This document shows positions 1 through 7,200 of a stretch of DNA of 64,000 nt, one piece after another. Both the position numbers and the translations under genes were made by a program. The notes under the pieces are model-generated. The model saw only the letters and a program-made list of their open reading frames with translations, had not been told where the DNA came from and did no database searches. Each line of letters starts with the position of its first letter. Within the stretch, counting starts at the first letter, position 1. The stretch comes from Microbacterium sp. MAH-37 (GTDB lineage: Bacteria; Actinomycetota; Actinomycetes; Actinomycetales; Microbacteriaceae): the NCBI RefSeq assembly GCF_009758255.1, contig NZ_WSEN01000004.1, forward strand, positions 1-64,000, in the 5' to 3' direction.

Positions 1-212
1 CGATCGCTACTCGAGGCCGGCGGCTTCAGACCAGTCCTACACGCTCAAATGCGATGAGCCGTATTGGCCTCAGATTCCTCGTCATCGGCAGTTGGGAAAC
101 TCGAGTTGGTAGTCGGGGAAATACAAGTGGAGCGCTGGGGAATGTCCACCGCGATCGCGCGGCCGAGGCCTAGAACCTTTGGGGCTGCACGAGAAAGCTA
201 AACACACCACAG
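1..212. other. Unassigned left edge, no confident gene
   Basis: The first 200 bases look less GC-rich than the rest of the window. Two plus-strand frames stay open from base 1 (one to a stop at 55-57, one to a stop near 109). Either could be the tail of a gene entering from the left, but neither shows a recognisable motif. I see no promoter or RNA gene here. Confidence 0.3.
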
Positions 213-255
213 AACGGCGAGAGCCCCGGGTCAATGACTCGGGGCTCTCGCCGTT
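213..255. terminator. Strong hairpin terminator 3' of the glycosyltransferase gene
   Basis: A 20-bp stem (213-232 pairing with 236-255, one G-T wobble) closes on a 3-base loop. A short T run follows on the plus strand. It lies 54 bases past the stop of the minus-strand gene at 309 and could also stop plus-strand transcription entering from the left. Confidence 0.8.
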
Positions 256-308
256 TCAGCGTACGAGCGACGGCACCCTGACGATCAAGGCCCCACGACG
301 TCCGAGGC

Positions 309-1250
309 TCACCCCAGATAGTCCCGCGTGAGGTGCTCCAGGACGGATCCCTCCGGAACAGTGTCGTACTTGTAGCTCAGCTTCTGCAGCGGGGCGATGC
401 TCACGATCGTCTCCAGCGTCTGCGGCCGCCACGGCTGCATCATCTCCAGCTGCAGCAGGTGCGCGTCGGCGGCGGACAGGAACGGTGTGGCGCTCCACTG
501 TCCGCGCAGCTCGGGTACCAGGGCCTGGAGCACCTCGAACACGCGGTGATAGAGGAAGTACTCCGGCAGGTCGTCGTTCTCGTCCCACCAGGTCTCCAGC
601 GCCATGCGCTGCATCGCGATCAGCGGCGAACCGGGATGCGAGGCGATGAACCAGTTCGCGATGGCCCGCCTCGTCCAGCGCGGGAAGACCGTGCCGCTCC
701 GCAGGTACTTCCCCTCCAGCTCCTCGTCGAGGCTGCGTCCGACCCAGGCGGTGGCATCGACCCAGATCCCTCCGTGCACCTCCAGCAGCCTGGTCCGGAT
801 GTAGTCGGAGAAGTGCGCGGGGCGCTCCTTCTCCAGCAGCTGCTCGACGCGTTGCGGAACGGTGATGAGCTCCCTGACCGATGCGCCATCGAGAACCCGC
901 AGTGCGGGATAGACGGTGCGCAGCTGTGCGATGCAGGCCTGCACGAGGGGCGGCGCGGTGTGGACCGGCTTGTCCCAGTAGGTGAAGACGCGATCGGAGG
1001 GCGCCGGAAGGTTGCGGTAGCGGTGATCCTCTCTCGCACGCCAGCTCGCCCAGGCTGGGGGATCCTGCGGCAGGCCGGCGGCGACGCGGAGCGAGGCGAG
1101 CCGAGGCCTGAGCAGGTCGATGAGCCGGTCGTAGGTCTTCAACGCGGCGACAGGGTCGATGGTGTCGACGAACCGTCCAGCGCGCTGCCACTGCGCCTCC
1201 AGACCGGTGAGGATACTCTCCGGCGTGACTTCGCTCGCGTGTTCGGACAT
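309..1250 (-). CDS. Capsular polysaccharide synthesis-type glycosyltransferase (PF05704-like)
   Basis: The product is 313 residues. The central region reads FTYWD, then YPALRVLDG, HFSDYIRTRLLEVHGGIWVDAT and FIASHPGSPLI. This is the pattern of the Caps_synth family (mannosyltransferase OCH1-like, GT-A fold), which moves a sugar from a nucleotide donor onto a cell-surface glycan. The D-rich HGGIWVDAT stretch corresponds to the donor/metal-binding region. There is no signal peptide or membrane segment, so it is probably cytosolic. I chose the ATG at 1250 because GAGGGA lies about 7 bases upstream; the frame stays open further back but loses the family pattern. It is monocistronic and divergent from the VanZ-like gene. 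Donor and acceptor cannot be read from sequence. Confidence 0.8.
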   Translation of the reverse strand: MSEHASEVTPESILTGLEAQWQRAGRFVDTIDPVAALKTYDRLIDLLRPRLASLRVAAGLPQDPPAWASWRAREDHRYRNLPAPSDRVFTYWDKPVHTAPPLVQACIAQLRTVYPALRVLDGASVRELITVPQRVEQLLEKERPAHFSDYIRTRLLEVHGGIWVDATAWVGRSLDEELEGKYLRSGTVFPRWTRRAIANWFIASHPGSPLIAMQRMALETWWDENDDLPEYFLYHRVFEVLQALVPELRGQWSATPFLSAADAHLLQLEMMQPWRPQTLETIVSIAPLQKLSYKYDTVPEGSVLEHLTRDYLG

Positions 1251-1412
1251 ACCCGGTCCCTCAGTCGGCCTGCGCGACGGGCGCGACCGTCTCGCGGTGC
1301 TGTGCGGCCGAGGCTCCGTCGTTCGGTCTGAGCCTAGTGCTGTCGGACACCGGTGCCACCGGAGCTCGAAACGCATACGCCCACGCAACATCCGATCGGC
1401 TGGAGTGGATGC

Positions 1413-1844
1413 ATGAGCACATCCCTCGGACCGCGCATCCTCGTCGCGCTCGCGGCGGTCGTCGCGGTCCTCGCACTCACCTTCTCGCCGCGATGGATCG
1501 TGGCGCCGGCACGAGGAGTCTTCATGCAGCTCGCACACGTCTGGGCAGGGCCGGTCATCGAGCCGATGACCTTCCTGCAGGTGGAGAGCACGCTCAATGC
1601 CCTGCTTTTCGTACCTCTCGGCGCCGCACTCGCGCTGCTTCTGAGCAGGCGCTGGTGGATCCTCGCACCGCTGATCGCGTTCGCGATCTCGTTCGGCGTG
1701 GAGACGATCCAGAACCGCATCCCCGGACGAGTGCCCGACATCGACGACGTCCTCTGGAACACCGTCGGAGCGTTCGTCGGCGCGGCACTGGCCGGCCTCA
1801 TCCGTCTCGTCGGCGATGCAATGCGGCATGCCAGGCATCCGTAG
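1413..1844 (+). CDS. VanZ-like family membrane protein
   Basis: The product is 143 residues with about four hydrophobic segments. It carries the VanZ-family pattern NALLFVPLGAALALLL, a conserved FGVETIQ, and PDIDDVLWNTVGAFVG near the C-terminus (PF04892). VanZ-like proteins are integral membrane proteins; VanZ itself raises teicoplanin resistance, but most members have no assigned role. The start at 1413 is chosen over an in-frame ATG at 1353 because GGAG at 1402-1405 precedes it and the longer N-terminus has no family similarity. The next gene starts 10 bases downstream, so the two may be co-transcribed. Confidence 0.8.
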   Translation: MSTSLGPRILVALAAVVAVLALTFSPRWIVAPARGVFMQLAHVWAGPVIEPMTFLQVESTLNALLFVPLGAALALLLSRRWWILAPLIAFAISFGVETIQNRIPGRVPDIDDVLWNTVGAFVGAALAGLIRLVGDAMRHARHP

Positions 1845-1853
1845 AGTCGTCCT

Positions 1854-2315
1854 GTGCCTGAGAACCCCGAGATCGACGCGTACTGGCGCGCTGTGCGCGC
1901 CGCTCACCCCGAACTGCCGGATGCCGCACCCGAGGCGTGGGGTTTCGGCGCCACCCCCGAGCACGCCGACAGCCTGCTCGAACTCGTGCTCGCCGGCGTG
2001 AAGACCGGCACCGCCTCATCCCTCTGGGACTACGAGGCGACCGGCGATCCGCTCCCGCAGGAGGGCGAGTGCAGCATCATCCTGGACGGCGCCGGCACTC
2101 CGCGGGCGGTCATCCAGACCACGTCCGTCCGGATCGTCCCGTTCGATCAGGTGGGCGCAGACCACGCGCGCGCCGAGGGCGAGGGCGACCGCACCCTGCA
2201 GGCCTGGCGCGACATCCATGAGCAGTACTGGCGCGAGAACTCCGAGAACCCGCGCGGCTACGAGCCCGACATGCCCGTCGTCTGCGAGATCTTCCGAGTG
2301 GTGCACCCGAGCTGA
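1854..2315 (+). CDS. ASCH domain-containing protein
   Basis: The product is 153 residues from a GTG start. It has the ASCH layout: an N-terminal helix pair (EIDAYWRAVRAAHPEL), a beta-rich core with LVLAGVKTGTASSLW, GECSIILDGAGTPRAVIQTTSVRIVPFDQV, and a C-terminal EGEGDRTLQAWRDIHEQYW followed by VVCEIFRVV. ASCH domains share a PUA-like fold and are thought to bind RNA; some members hydrolyse modified nucleosides such as N4-acetylcytidine. The conserved K and E near the LAGVKT loop are present. The role here is unassigned. It follows the VanZ-like gene closely. Confidence 0.8.
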   Translation: MPENPEIDAYWRAVRAAHPELPDAAPEAWGFGATPEHADSLLELVLAGVKTGTASSLWDYEATGDPLPQEGECSIILDGAGTPRAVIQTTSVRIVPFDQVGADHARAEGEGDRTLQAWRDIHEQYWRENSENPRGYEPDMPVVCEIFRVVHPS

Positions 2316-2385
2316 ACTACCCCACATCGCAGCCCGGAACCACTAACGTTCGAGACAACGGGTTCCACCGACGAAAGGGATCGAC

Positions 2386-2760
2386 ATGAACTTCTGGGAC
2401 TGGCTCTGGATCTTCTTCGAGATGTTCATCTTCATCGCGCTGCTGATGGTGCTGTTCACCATCTTCAGCGACCTGTTCCGCGACCGTGAACTCAACGGCT
2501 GGTGGAAGGCGGTGTGGATCATCTTCCTGATCTTCGTGCCGTGGCTCACCGCGCTGGTCTACCTGATCGCCCGCGGCAAGGGCATGGCCGAGCGCAGCGC
2601 TGCGCAGGCACGACAGGCGCAGCAGGCCACCGACGCGTACATCCGTCAGGCGGCAGGCAAGAGCGCCGCGGATGAGATCGCGGATGCGGCGAAGCTGCTC
2701 GCCGCGGGCACCATCACCACCGAGGAGTACGAGCAGCTGAAGGCCAAGGCTCTCGCCTGA
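2386..2760 (+). CDS. SHOCT-domain membrane protein (PLDc_N-type N-terminus)
   Basis: The product is 124 residues. Two N-terminal membrane segments (about residues 6-30 and 42-62, the second ending VPWLTALVYLIARG) match the PLDc_N membrane module. A Q/A-rich linker follows, then a C-terminal SHOCT motif: IADAAKLLAAGTITTEEYEQLKAKAL. SHOCT segments are short helical hairpins, often on membrane or phage proteins, with presumed oligomerisation roles. GAAAGGG about 8 bases before the ATG acts as the ribosome site. A terminator follows 9 bases after the stop, so it appears to be a single-gene unit. The function is unknown. Confidence 0.8.
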   Translation: MNFWDWLWIFFEMFIFIALLMVLFTIFSDLFRDRELNGWWKAVWIIFLIFVPWLTALVYLIARGKGMAERSAAQARQAQQATDAYIRQAAGKSAADEIADAAKLLAAGTITTEEYEQLKAKALA

Positions 2761-2768
2761 CGACCTGC

Positions 2769-2809
2769 GACCTGCCGCCGACCGGGCATCCGGCGGCGGC
2801 AGGTCTTTT
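2769..2809 (+). terminator. Rho-independent terminator
   Basis: A 12-bp GC stem (2769-2780 with 2794-2805) is followed directly by TTTT at 2806-2809. It closes the SHOCT-protein transcript just before the GntR promoter. Confidence 0.85.
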
Positions 2810-2822
2810 CATGTCCAGCTGT

Positions 2823-2851
2823 TTGCATCTGTATTAGTGTTGTAATACAGT
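2823..2851 (+). promoter_or_regulatory. Promoter with perfect GntR operator, leaderless start
   Basis: A -35 box TTGCAT (2823-2828), 17-base spacer and -10 box TACAGT (2846-2851) place transcription start at about 2858-2859, which is the ATG itself. A perfect 8-bp inverted repeat, CTGTATTA-N6-TAATACAG (2829-2850), fills the spacer and overlaps the -10. This is the expected site for autorepression by the GntR protein encoded directly downstream. Confidence 0.75.
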
Positions 2852-2858
2852 AAGACAC

Positions 2859-3257
2859 ATGCAGATCGACGAGTCCCGTCCGATATGGGCACAGCTGGTC
2901 GACGAGTTCCGCCGGCGCATCGCCGCGGGCGAATGGATGCCCGGGGCCAAGGTGCCGTCGGTGCGGGAACTCGCCCTCGAGCTCGGTGTCAATCCCAACA
3001 CCGTGCAGAAGGCGCTCGGCGAGGTGGACCGCCTCGGGCTGACCACCACAGAGCGCACCGCCGGCCGCTTCGTCACCCGTGACGAGCATGCGGTCGCGGA
3101 CGGACGCGCCGCGCTCGCCGCCTCCACCGCCGACGGCTTCGTCGCCGCGGCACGCGGCATCGGGATGACCCTCGCCGAGGCATCCGATCTGCTCGCCCTG
3201 CGCTGGACGCAGAGCGAGGCAGACACCCACGACATCAACGGAAAGGACGCCCGATGA
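2859..3257 (+). CDS. GntR family regulator, YtrA subfamily
   Basis: The product is 132 residues. The N-terminal winged helix-turn-helix (about residues 5-70) reads PIWAQLVDEFRRRIAAGEW, PGAKVPSVRELALELGVNPNTVQKALGEVDRLGL. It has only a short helical C-terminus (about 50 residues) rather than a ligand-binding domain. That architecture and the adjoining ABC genes identify the YtrA subfamily, whose members repress their own ABC transporter operons, often in response to cell-wall-active compounds. The stop overlaps the ATPase start (ATGA). A perfect inverted repeat in the promoter is the probable operator. The inducing signal is not visible. Confidence 0.9.
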   Translation: MQIDESRPIWAQLVDEFRRRIAAGEWMPGAKVPSVRELALELGVNPNTVQKALGEVDRLGLTTTERTAGRFVTRDEHAVADGRAALAASTADGFVAAARGIGMTLAEASDLLALRWTQSEADTHDINGKDAR

Positions 3258-3949
3258 ACGCGATCGAGATCACGGGCCTGACCAAGGCCTATCGCGGACG
3301 CCCCGCACTGCAGGACCTCTCGCTCTCCCTCGCGCCCGGCCAGATCGTCGGCCTGATGGGAGACAACGGCTCTGGCAAGACCACCCTGCTGAAGATCCTC
3401 GCCGGCGTGCTCGCCGAGTGGCAGGGCGAGGTACGCGTGGCCGGACATATTCCCGGACCGGAATCCAAGGCGCTGGTGTCGTTCCTGCCGGATGCCTCGT
3501 TCCTGCCGGACACGCACAAGCCGGCCGACTCGATCGCGCAGTTCGCCCGGTTCTTCGCCGACTTCGACGAGGCTAAGGCCCGGCAGATGGTCGACTTCTT
3601 CGGCCTGCCGTGGGATCGCACGCTCAAGGAGATGTCGAAGGGCATGCGCGAGAAGCTGCAGATCTCGCTGGCGATGTCGCGCCGCGCGAAGGTCTACCTG
3701 CTCGACGAACCGATCTCCGGTGTCGACCCGGCCTCCCGCGACGTGATCCTGCGCGGCATCCTGTCGAACTTCGATGAGGACGCCCTCATGCTCATCTCCA
3801 CCCATCTGATCCAGGACGTCGAGCAGATCGTCGACTCGGTCCTCTTCCTGCGCGGGGGTGCCGTGCTGCTGCAGGGCGGCGCCGACGAGCTGCGCGCCGA
3901 GCACGGCGTCAGCCTCGACGCCCTCTTCCGAAAGGTGTACGCATCATGA
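3254..3949 (+). CDS. ABC transporter ATP-binding protein
   Basis: The product is 231 residues, a single nucleotide-binding domain. Walker A GDNGSGKT spans 36-43, the signature segment is the diverged MSKGM (127-131) in place of LSGGQ, Walker B YLLDEP ends in D151-E152, and a switch histidine lies in LISTHLIQD. The MSKGM signature and short C-terminus are typical of YtrB/BcrA-like ATPases in GntR-regulated exporters. It overlaps the regulator by 4 bases upstream and the permease by 4 bases downstream, so the three proteins should be translationally coupled. It energises the membrane protein encoded next. Confidence 0.92.
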   Translation: MNAIEITGLTKAYRGRPALQDLSLSLAPGQIVGLMGDNGSGKTTLLKILAGVLAEWQGEVRVAGHIPGPESKALVSFLPDASFLPDTHKPADSIAQFARFFADFDEAKARQMVDFFGLPWDRTLKEMSKGMREKLQISLAMSRRAKVYLLDEPISGVDPASRDVILRGILSNFDEDALMLISTHLIQDVEQIVDSVLFLRGGAVLLQGGADELRAEHGVSLDALFRKVYAS

Positions 3950-4764
3950 TCGGCACGCTGTTCGCCCAGGAGTTCCGGGCCACGAAGAAGAGCCTGGTCG
4001 CCGCCACCGGCACGGTCGTGCTCGTGGCCGCCGTCTCGCTGGTCTTCGCCGCCCTGAACGTCCCCGTGCTCGGCTCACTCGGCCTGTTCCTCGGGATCGC
4101 CGGCTTCATCGTGCTGGTGCCCGTCATCCTCTGCCTGCTGGCGGAGAGCTACTGGCGCACGATGTACGGGCGTGAGGGGTACTTCACGATGGTCATCCCG
4201 GTGCGCGGCCGCACGCTGTTCACCGCGAAGCTGGTCTACGGGCTGCTCATCTCGGTGGTCGCGATGATCGTCACGGCGGTCGGCCTGCTGGGCGCCGCCT
4301 TCGCCTTCGCCCTGTCGCTGCACAAGGATCCGTGGACGTTCATCGGCGACGGCCTCGCCGACATCCAGCCGTGGATGGTGTGGCTCGGAGTGTCCACCAC
4401 CGTCCTGCAGGTCGCCTACCTCGTCGTCGCCGGCTCGGCTCTGATGACCATCGGCGCCGAGGGCCGCTTCAACCACCTCGGCTTCGGCGCGCCGGTCATC
4501 GGCGCGGTGGCGCTGTACCTCGTCATGCAGGTGGTCACGTTCATCGGCATCCTGTTCATCCCGCTCGGCATCCGCCTGACCGGACCGGATGCCGGCGAGC
4601 TGGTGCCCCAGGGCATGCTCGACGGCGTGATGGCCGCCATCGCCGATCCCGCCAGCCAGCCGGATGTGCTGGGTCTCGGCTTCGTCTTCACGACCATCGC
4701 CACGATGGTGCTGCTGGCCTGGTGGGGCGGGCGGTCGGTCGAGCGGCACACGTCCCTGCGCTGA
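3946..4764 (+). CDS. ABC transporter permease (YtrA/B-type system)
   Basis: The product is 272 residues with six predicted hydrophobic segments, two near the N-terminus (about 15-65), three in the centre, and a last one before the basic C-terminus. The cytosolic stretch YGREGYFTMVIPVRGRTLFTAKL after segment two resembles the coupling region of ABC-2 permeases. The substrate is unknown. With the GntR regulator and ATPase it forms a compact exporter or sensor operon. The intergenic hairpin at 4768-4803 terminates it. Confidence 0.85.
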   Translation: MIGTLFAQEFRATKKSLVAATGTVVLVAAVSLVFAALNVPVLGSLGLFLGIAGFIVLVPVILCLLAESYWRTMYGREGYFTMVIPVRGRTLFTAKLVYGLLISVVAMIVTAVGLLGAAFAFALSLHKDPWTFIGDGLADIQPWMVWLGVSTTVLQVAYLVVAGSALMTIGAEGRFNHLGFGAPVIGAVALYLVMQVVTFIGILFIPLGIRLTGPDAGELVPQGMLDGVMAAIADPASQPDVLGLGFVFTTIATMVLLAWWGGRSVERHTSLR

Positions 4765-4767
4765 GCG

Positions 4768-4803
4768 CGTTCTGAGCCGGCCCTGCGGGGCCGGCTCAGA
4801 ACG
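4768..4803. terminator. Bidirectional terminator between convergent genes
   Basis: A perfect 16-bp stem (4768-4783 with 4788-4803) has a 4-base loop. It serves the ABC operon on the plus strand. It also overlaps the last codons of the convergent minus-strand transporter gene, whose stop is at 4796-4798. Confidence 0.8.
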
Positions 4804-6352
4804 GCCAGATCAGGGGCACCACGAAGATCGCGACGACGGCGAACAGCAGCAGGCACGGCAGGCCGAGCCGCCAGTAGTCGCCGAACCGGTAGCCGCCGGG
4901 TTCCTGCACCATCAGGTTGCCCGGCGTCGCGACGGGGGTGAGGAAGGATGCCGCACCCGCGACCGTGATCGCCATCATCATCGGCAGCGGGGACACCTGC
5001 GCCGACTCCGCGACGGCGATCGCGATCGGCGCGACGATCAGCACCGTGGCGAGGTTGCTGATGAACTGACCGAGCACCATCACCACCACCACGATGCCGG
5101 CGAGCAGCACCGTCGGTGAGCCCTGTCCGAACCATGACAGCAGCGTGTCCGAGATCAGATCCGCGGCGCCGCTGGTCTGGATCGCGGTGGACAGCGGGAT
5201 CATCCCGGCCACGACCACCAGCGTGGTGAGCGAGATCGAGCGCTGCGCCTGCCCGACCGTGATCACCCGCAGGCCGATCAGCAGCGCGCCGGCGCCCATC
5301 ACGGCGATCGCGGGCGGCACCAGGCCGGTGGCCAGCAGCACGCACATCGCGGCCAGGATCGACACCGCAACGGTCGCCCGCGGGTTCCACGCGACCGTGC
5401 TGCGGCGCAGCCGGTCGGGGTCCTCCACGCTGACGACGCCGCGCTGCGTCGCGCCGCGGCCGAGTTCGTCCCACGCGCCGCGCACCACCAGCACGTCACC
5501 CGCCCGCAGATCGGTCGCCTCGACGTGCGATCCGCCGCGCTGCACCGCCTCGATCATGAGGTTCGCCGACTCCATCCGCATGCCGGGGAAGACGTGGTCG
5601 CCGATGAACGGCGACCGCGGCGGGATCACGATCTCGGCGAGCCCGTACTCCGCGCCCGCGACGGCCACCTTCGGGTCCAGCCCGTACTGCGTGGCGATCG
5701 TCGCCGCGTAGTCGCTGAGATCCGACGGCGCGTTCGCGGGGGTCCGGTGCGGCAGCAGCCTGGGGCCGAGCAGCGCGCAGATGATGATCACGCCGACCAG
5801 CAGCGGCACGCCGACGACGGCGAACTCGAAGAAGCCGAAAGCCCGGTCGCCGGCGTTCACCGACAGCTCGGAGACCAGCACGTTGATCGGCGTGCCCAGC
5901 ATGGTCAGCAGCGACCCGGCGTGCGCGGCGAACGCGACCGTCATCAGCATCTGCGACGGCGGCTGCTTGATCCGCGCGGCGAGGGCGACGGCGACCGGCA
6001 CCAGTGCGGCCACCGCGCCGTTCACGCTGATCAGCGCCGTCAGCAGCGCCGACAGCAGCATCAGGGCGATGAGCACCGCCGACTTCCGGTCGCCGACCCG
6101 CTTCGTCAGCTGCTGCCCCGCCCACGCCGTCACCCCGGTGGCCTCGAGCGATTCGCTCACCACGAACAGCCCGGCCAGGTACACCACGATCGGGTCGCCG
6201 AACCCGGCGATCGTCTGCTCGAAGGTCACCACCCCGGTCGCGTACAGTGCGAGGGCGACCAGCAGGGCCACGAGCGGCGCCGGCAGGCGGTTCGAGATGA
6301 AGACGACGATCGCCGCGCCCAGCACGACGAAGGTGGTGATCAGCGGGTCCAC
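4796..6352 (-). CDS. SLC13/DASS-type anion transporter with RCK_C domain
   Basis: The product is 518 residues. It has about ten or eleven membrane segments in two blocks (about 1-205 and 325-518). Between them lies a soluble domain (about 215-320) with EYGLAEIVIPPRSPFIGDHVFPGM and DLRAGDVLVVRGAWDEL, the TrkA-C/RCK_C fold seen in many SLC13 permeases. Repeated motifs include SVNGAVAALVPVAVALA and, near the C-terminus, GQFISNLATVLIVAPIAIAVAES, the paired hairpin and unwound-helix regions of the transporter. Family members import sulfate or C4-dicarboxylates, often with Na+. The substrate cannot be assigned. It stands alone on the minus strand. Confidence 0.85.
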   Translation of the reverse strand: MDPLITTFVVLGAAIVVFISNRLPAPLVALLVALALYATGVVTFEQTIAGFGDPIVVYLAGLFVVSESLEATGVTAWAGQQLTKRVGDRKSAVLIALMLLSALLTALISVNGAVAALVPVAVALAARIKQPPSQMLMTVAFAAHAGSLLTMLGTPINVLVSELSVNAGDRAFGFFEFAVVGVPLLVGVIIICALLGPRLLPHRTPANAPSDLSDYAATIATQYGLDPKVAVAGAEYGLAEIVIPPRSPFIGDHVFPGMRMESANLMIEAVQRGGSHVEATDLRAGDVLVVRGAWDELGRGATQRGVVSVEDPDRLRRSTVAWNPRATVAVSILAAMCVLLATGLVPPAIAVMGAGALLIGLRVITVGQAQRSISLTTLVVVAGMIPLSTAIQTSGAADLISDTLLSWFGQGSPTVLLAGIVVVVMVLGQFISNLATVLIVAPIAIAVAESAQVSPLPMMMAITVAGAASFLTPVATPGNLMVQEPGGYRFGDYWRLGLPCLLLFAVVAIFVVPLIWPF

Positions 6353-6393
6353 GAGGCCACAGTACCGCTCGCCGCCGCCGCGGCCGGAGACAT

Positions 6394-6423
6394 CGAAGGC
6401 CGGGAGATCTCTCCCGGCCTTCG
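6394..6423. terminator. Hairpin, possible terminator
   Basis: A 14-bp perfect stem (6394-6407 with 6410-6423) with a 2-base centre is followed by TTGTGT. It sits 41 bases upstream of the minus-strand transporter start, with no plus-strand gene ending nearby. It may end an unseen plus-strand transcript, or act on read-through. Confidence 0.45.
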
Positions 6424-6497
6424 TTGTGTCTGCGGTCGTGTCGGGTCCCTCCCCCGGCTTCTTCCGCCTCCCGGATTCCTCTGTGCTTCGTCGCCTT

Positions 6498-6553
6498 CCC
6501 CAGAAGACGTCTTCCCATCTCCCCAGAAGATGGGCTTGTTCCCCAGAAACAAG
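6498..6553. repeat. Three CCCCAGAA repeats in hairpin loops
   Basis: CCCCAGAA occurs at 6498-6505, 6521-6528 and 6541-6548. Short complementary stems flank the second (CCCATCT with AGATGGG) and third (CTTGTT with AACAAG) copies, so the repeated sequence forms the loop while the stems differ. The first copy has a weaker stem. Stem change with loop conservation suggests an RNA element rather than a DNA-binding site. Confidence 0.5.
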
Positions 6554-6643
6554 AGCGGGAATCCCCTACGATCTGCTCTGCGCCCCAGTCCCCACTGGAC
6601 CAGCCGAGAAGGTCGTTACTCAATGATGCCACCGATCTTCCGA

Positions 6644-6687
6644 TTTTGTCCCCCTTTTGGGGGACAAAAGTCCCCCAAAAGGGGGAC
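6644..6687. repeat. Nested palindrome of alternating GTCCCCC / GGGGGAC units
   Basis: Four half-units alternate. The 11-base arms 6644-6654 and 6659-6669 pair across TTTT; 6655-6665 and 6670-6680 pair across AAAA; and GTCCCCC (6670-6676) pairs with GGGGGAC (6681-6687) across AAAA. The structure can therefore fold in mutually exclusive ways. It could be a multi-site operator, a switching RNA hairpin, or a terminator or attenuator. Confidence 0.65.
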
Positions 6688-6699
6688 AAAGGCTGTACG

Positions 6700-6765
6700 C
6701 TGTATCTGACGCACCCTCCGGTCGTCTTCGGCCCTCATCGCTCCCCCCGCGATGAGGGCCATCAC
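6700..6765 (+). ncRNA. Candidate small RNA hairpin with six-C loop (6C-like)
   Basis: A perfect 12-bp stem (6730-6741 with 6749-6760) exposes the loop TCCCCCC. Actinobacteria carry a conserved 6C RNA defined by hairpins whose loops hold six or more C residues. Here I see only one clear six-C loop, so the assignment is tentative. A possible -10 box TACGCT lies at 6696-6701. The boundaries are approximate. Confidence 0.35.
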
Positions 6766-6827
6766 TTTCTGCGGCAGCACGCGGGCCCCGCGGCCGTCAA
6801 GACCCCGGATGCAACATTTTCGTCACC

Positions 6828-6856
6828 TTCGACAAGGGGATGTCCACTGATACCCT
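6828..6856 (+). promoter_or_regulatory. Possible promoter of the cold-shock gene
   Basis: TTCGAC (6828-6833), a 17-base spacer and TACCCT (6851-6856) resemble a weak housekeeping promoter. It would give a leader of about 60 bases before the ATG at 6925. Long leaders are usual for cold-shock genes. Confidence 0.35.
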
Positions 6857-6924
6857 GCCTCGGCTAGCGTTAGCTTCAGTCGGTGCAGCCCGCGTCGGCT
6901 TCGTAACAAGCAGAACGGCAGTAC

Positions 6925-7131
6925 ATGAGCACCCAGGGCACAGTCAAATGGTTCAACTCGGAGAAGGGCTTCGGCTTCATCTCCCCTGATGAGGGTGGCG
7001 CCGACGTGTTCGCGCACTACTCCGCAATCGAGTCTTCCGGCTACCGCACTCTTGAGGAGAACCAGCGCGTCGAGTTCGACATCGCGCAGGGTCCCAAGGG
7101 CCTGCAGGCGGAGAACATCCGCGCCATCTGA
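6925..7131 (+). CDS. cspA: CspA-family cold-shock protein
   Basis: The product is 68 residues, the standard length for the family. The single cold-shock domain shows [15 protein letters not shown] with RNP1 KGFGFI (14-19) and RNP2 VFAHY (28-32). These aromatic surfaces bind single-stranded RNA or DNA and melt mRNA structure during cold adaptation or growth change. The ribosome site before the ATG is weak, which fits control through its leader. It is monocistronic, with a terminator 11 bases after the stop. The C-rich-loop hairpin region lies just upstream. Confidence 0.93.
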   Translation: MSTQGTVKWFNSEKGFGFISPDEGGADVFAHYSAIESSGYRTLEENQRVEFDIAQGPKGLQAENIRAI

Positions 7132-7141
7132 GGCGGAAGCG

Positions 7142-7183
7142 AAGAACCCCGCCGGCAGCTGTTCGCAGCGCGGCGGGGTTCTT
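7142..7183. terminator. Terminator between cspA and the convergent actin-like gene
   Basis: A 13-bp stem (7142-7154 with 7171-7183) ends in TTCTT on the plus strand and carries the complementary AAGAA at its 5' side. It can stop transcription in both directions between the two convergent genes. Confidence 0.8.
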
Positions 7184-7200
7184 GCGTATTCGGGTGCGGA

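Larger units (their letters stand above)
6353..6924. other. 572-base non-coding region with serial hairpins
   Basis: No frame here has a credible start, ribosome site or family pattern. Instead there are at least six separate inverted repeats in a row. They are 6394-6423; a CCCCAGA-loop hairpin near 6514-6534; another near 6535-6553; CCAGT-CCCC-ACTGG at 6585-6598; a nested palindrome at 6644-6687; and a 12-bp stem with a TCCCCCC loop at 6730-6760. The cold-shock gene follows. Separate entries and findings discuss the parts. Confidence 0.7.

Noticed and set aside
1..109. Partial gene entering at the left edge
   Set aside because: Two frames are open for only 18-36 codons with no motif; I could not choose between them.
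6498..6548. CRISPR-like repeat array (three CCCCAGAA copies)
   Set aside because: The repeats are only 8 bases, the spacing is irregular (23 and 20), the stems differ, and no cas genes are nearby.
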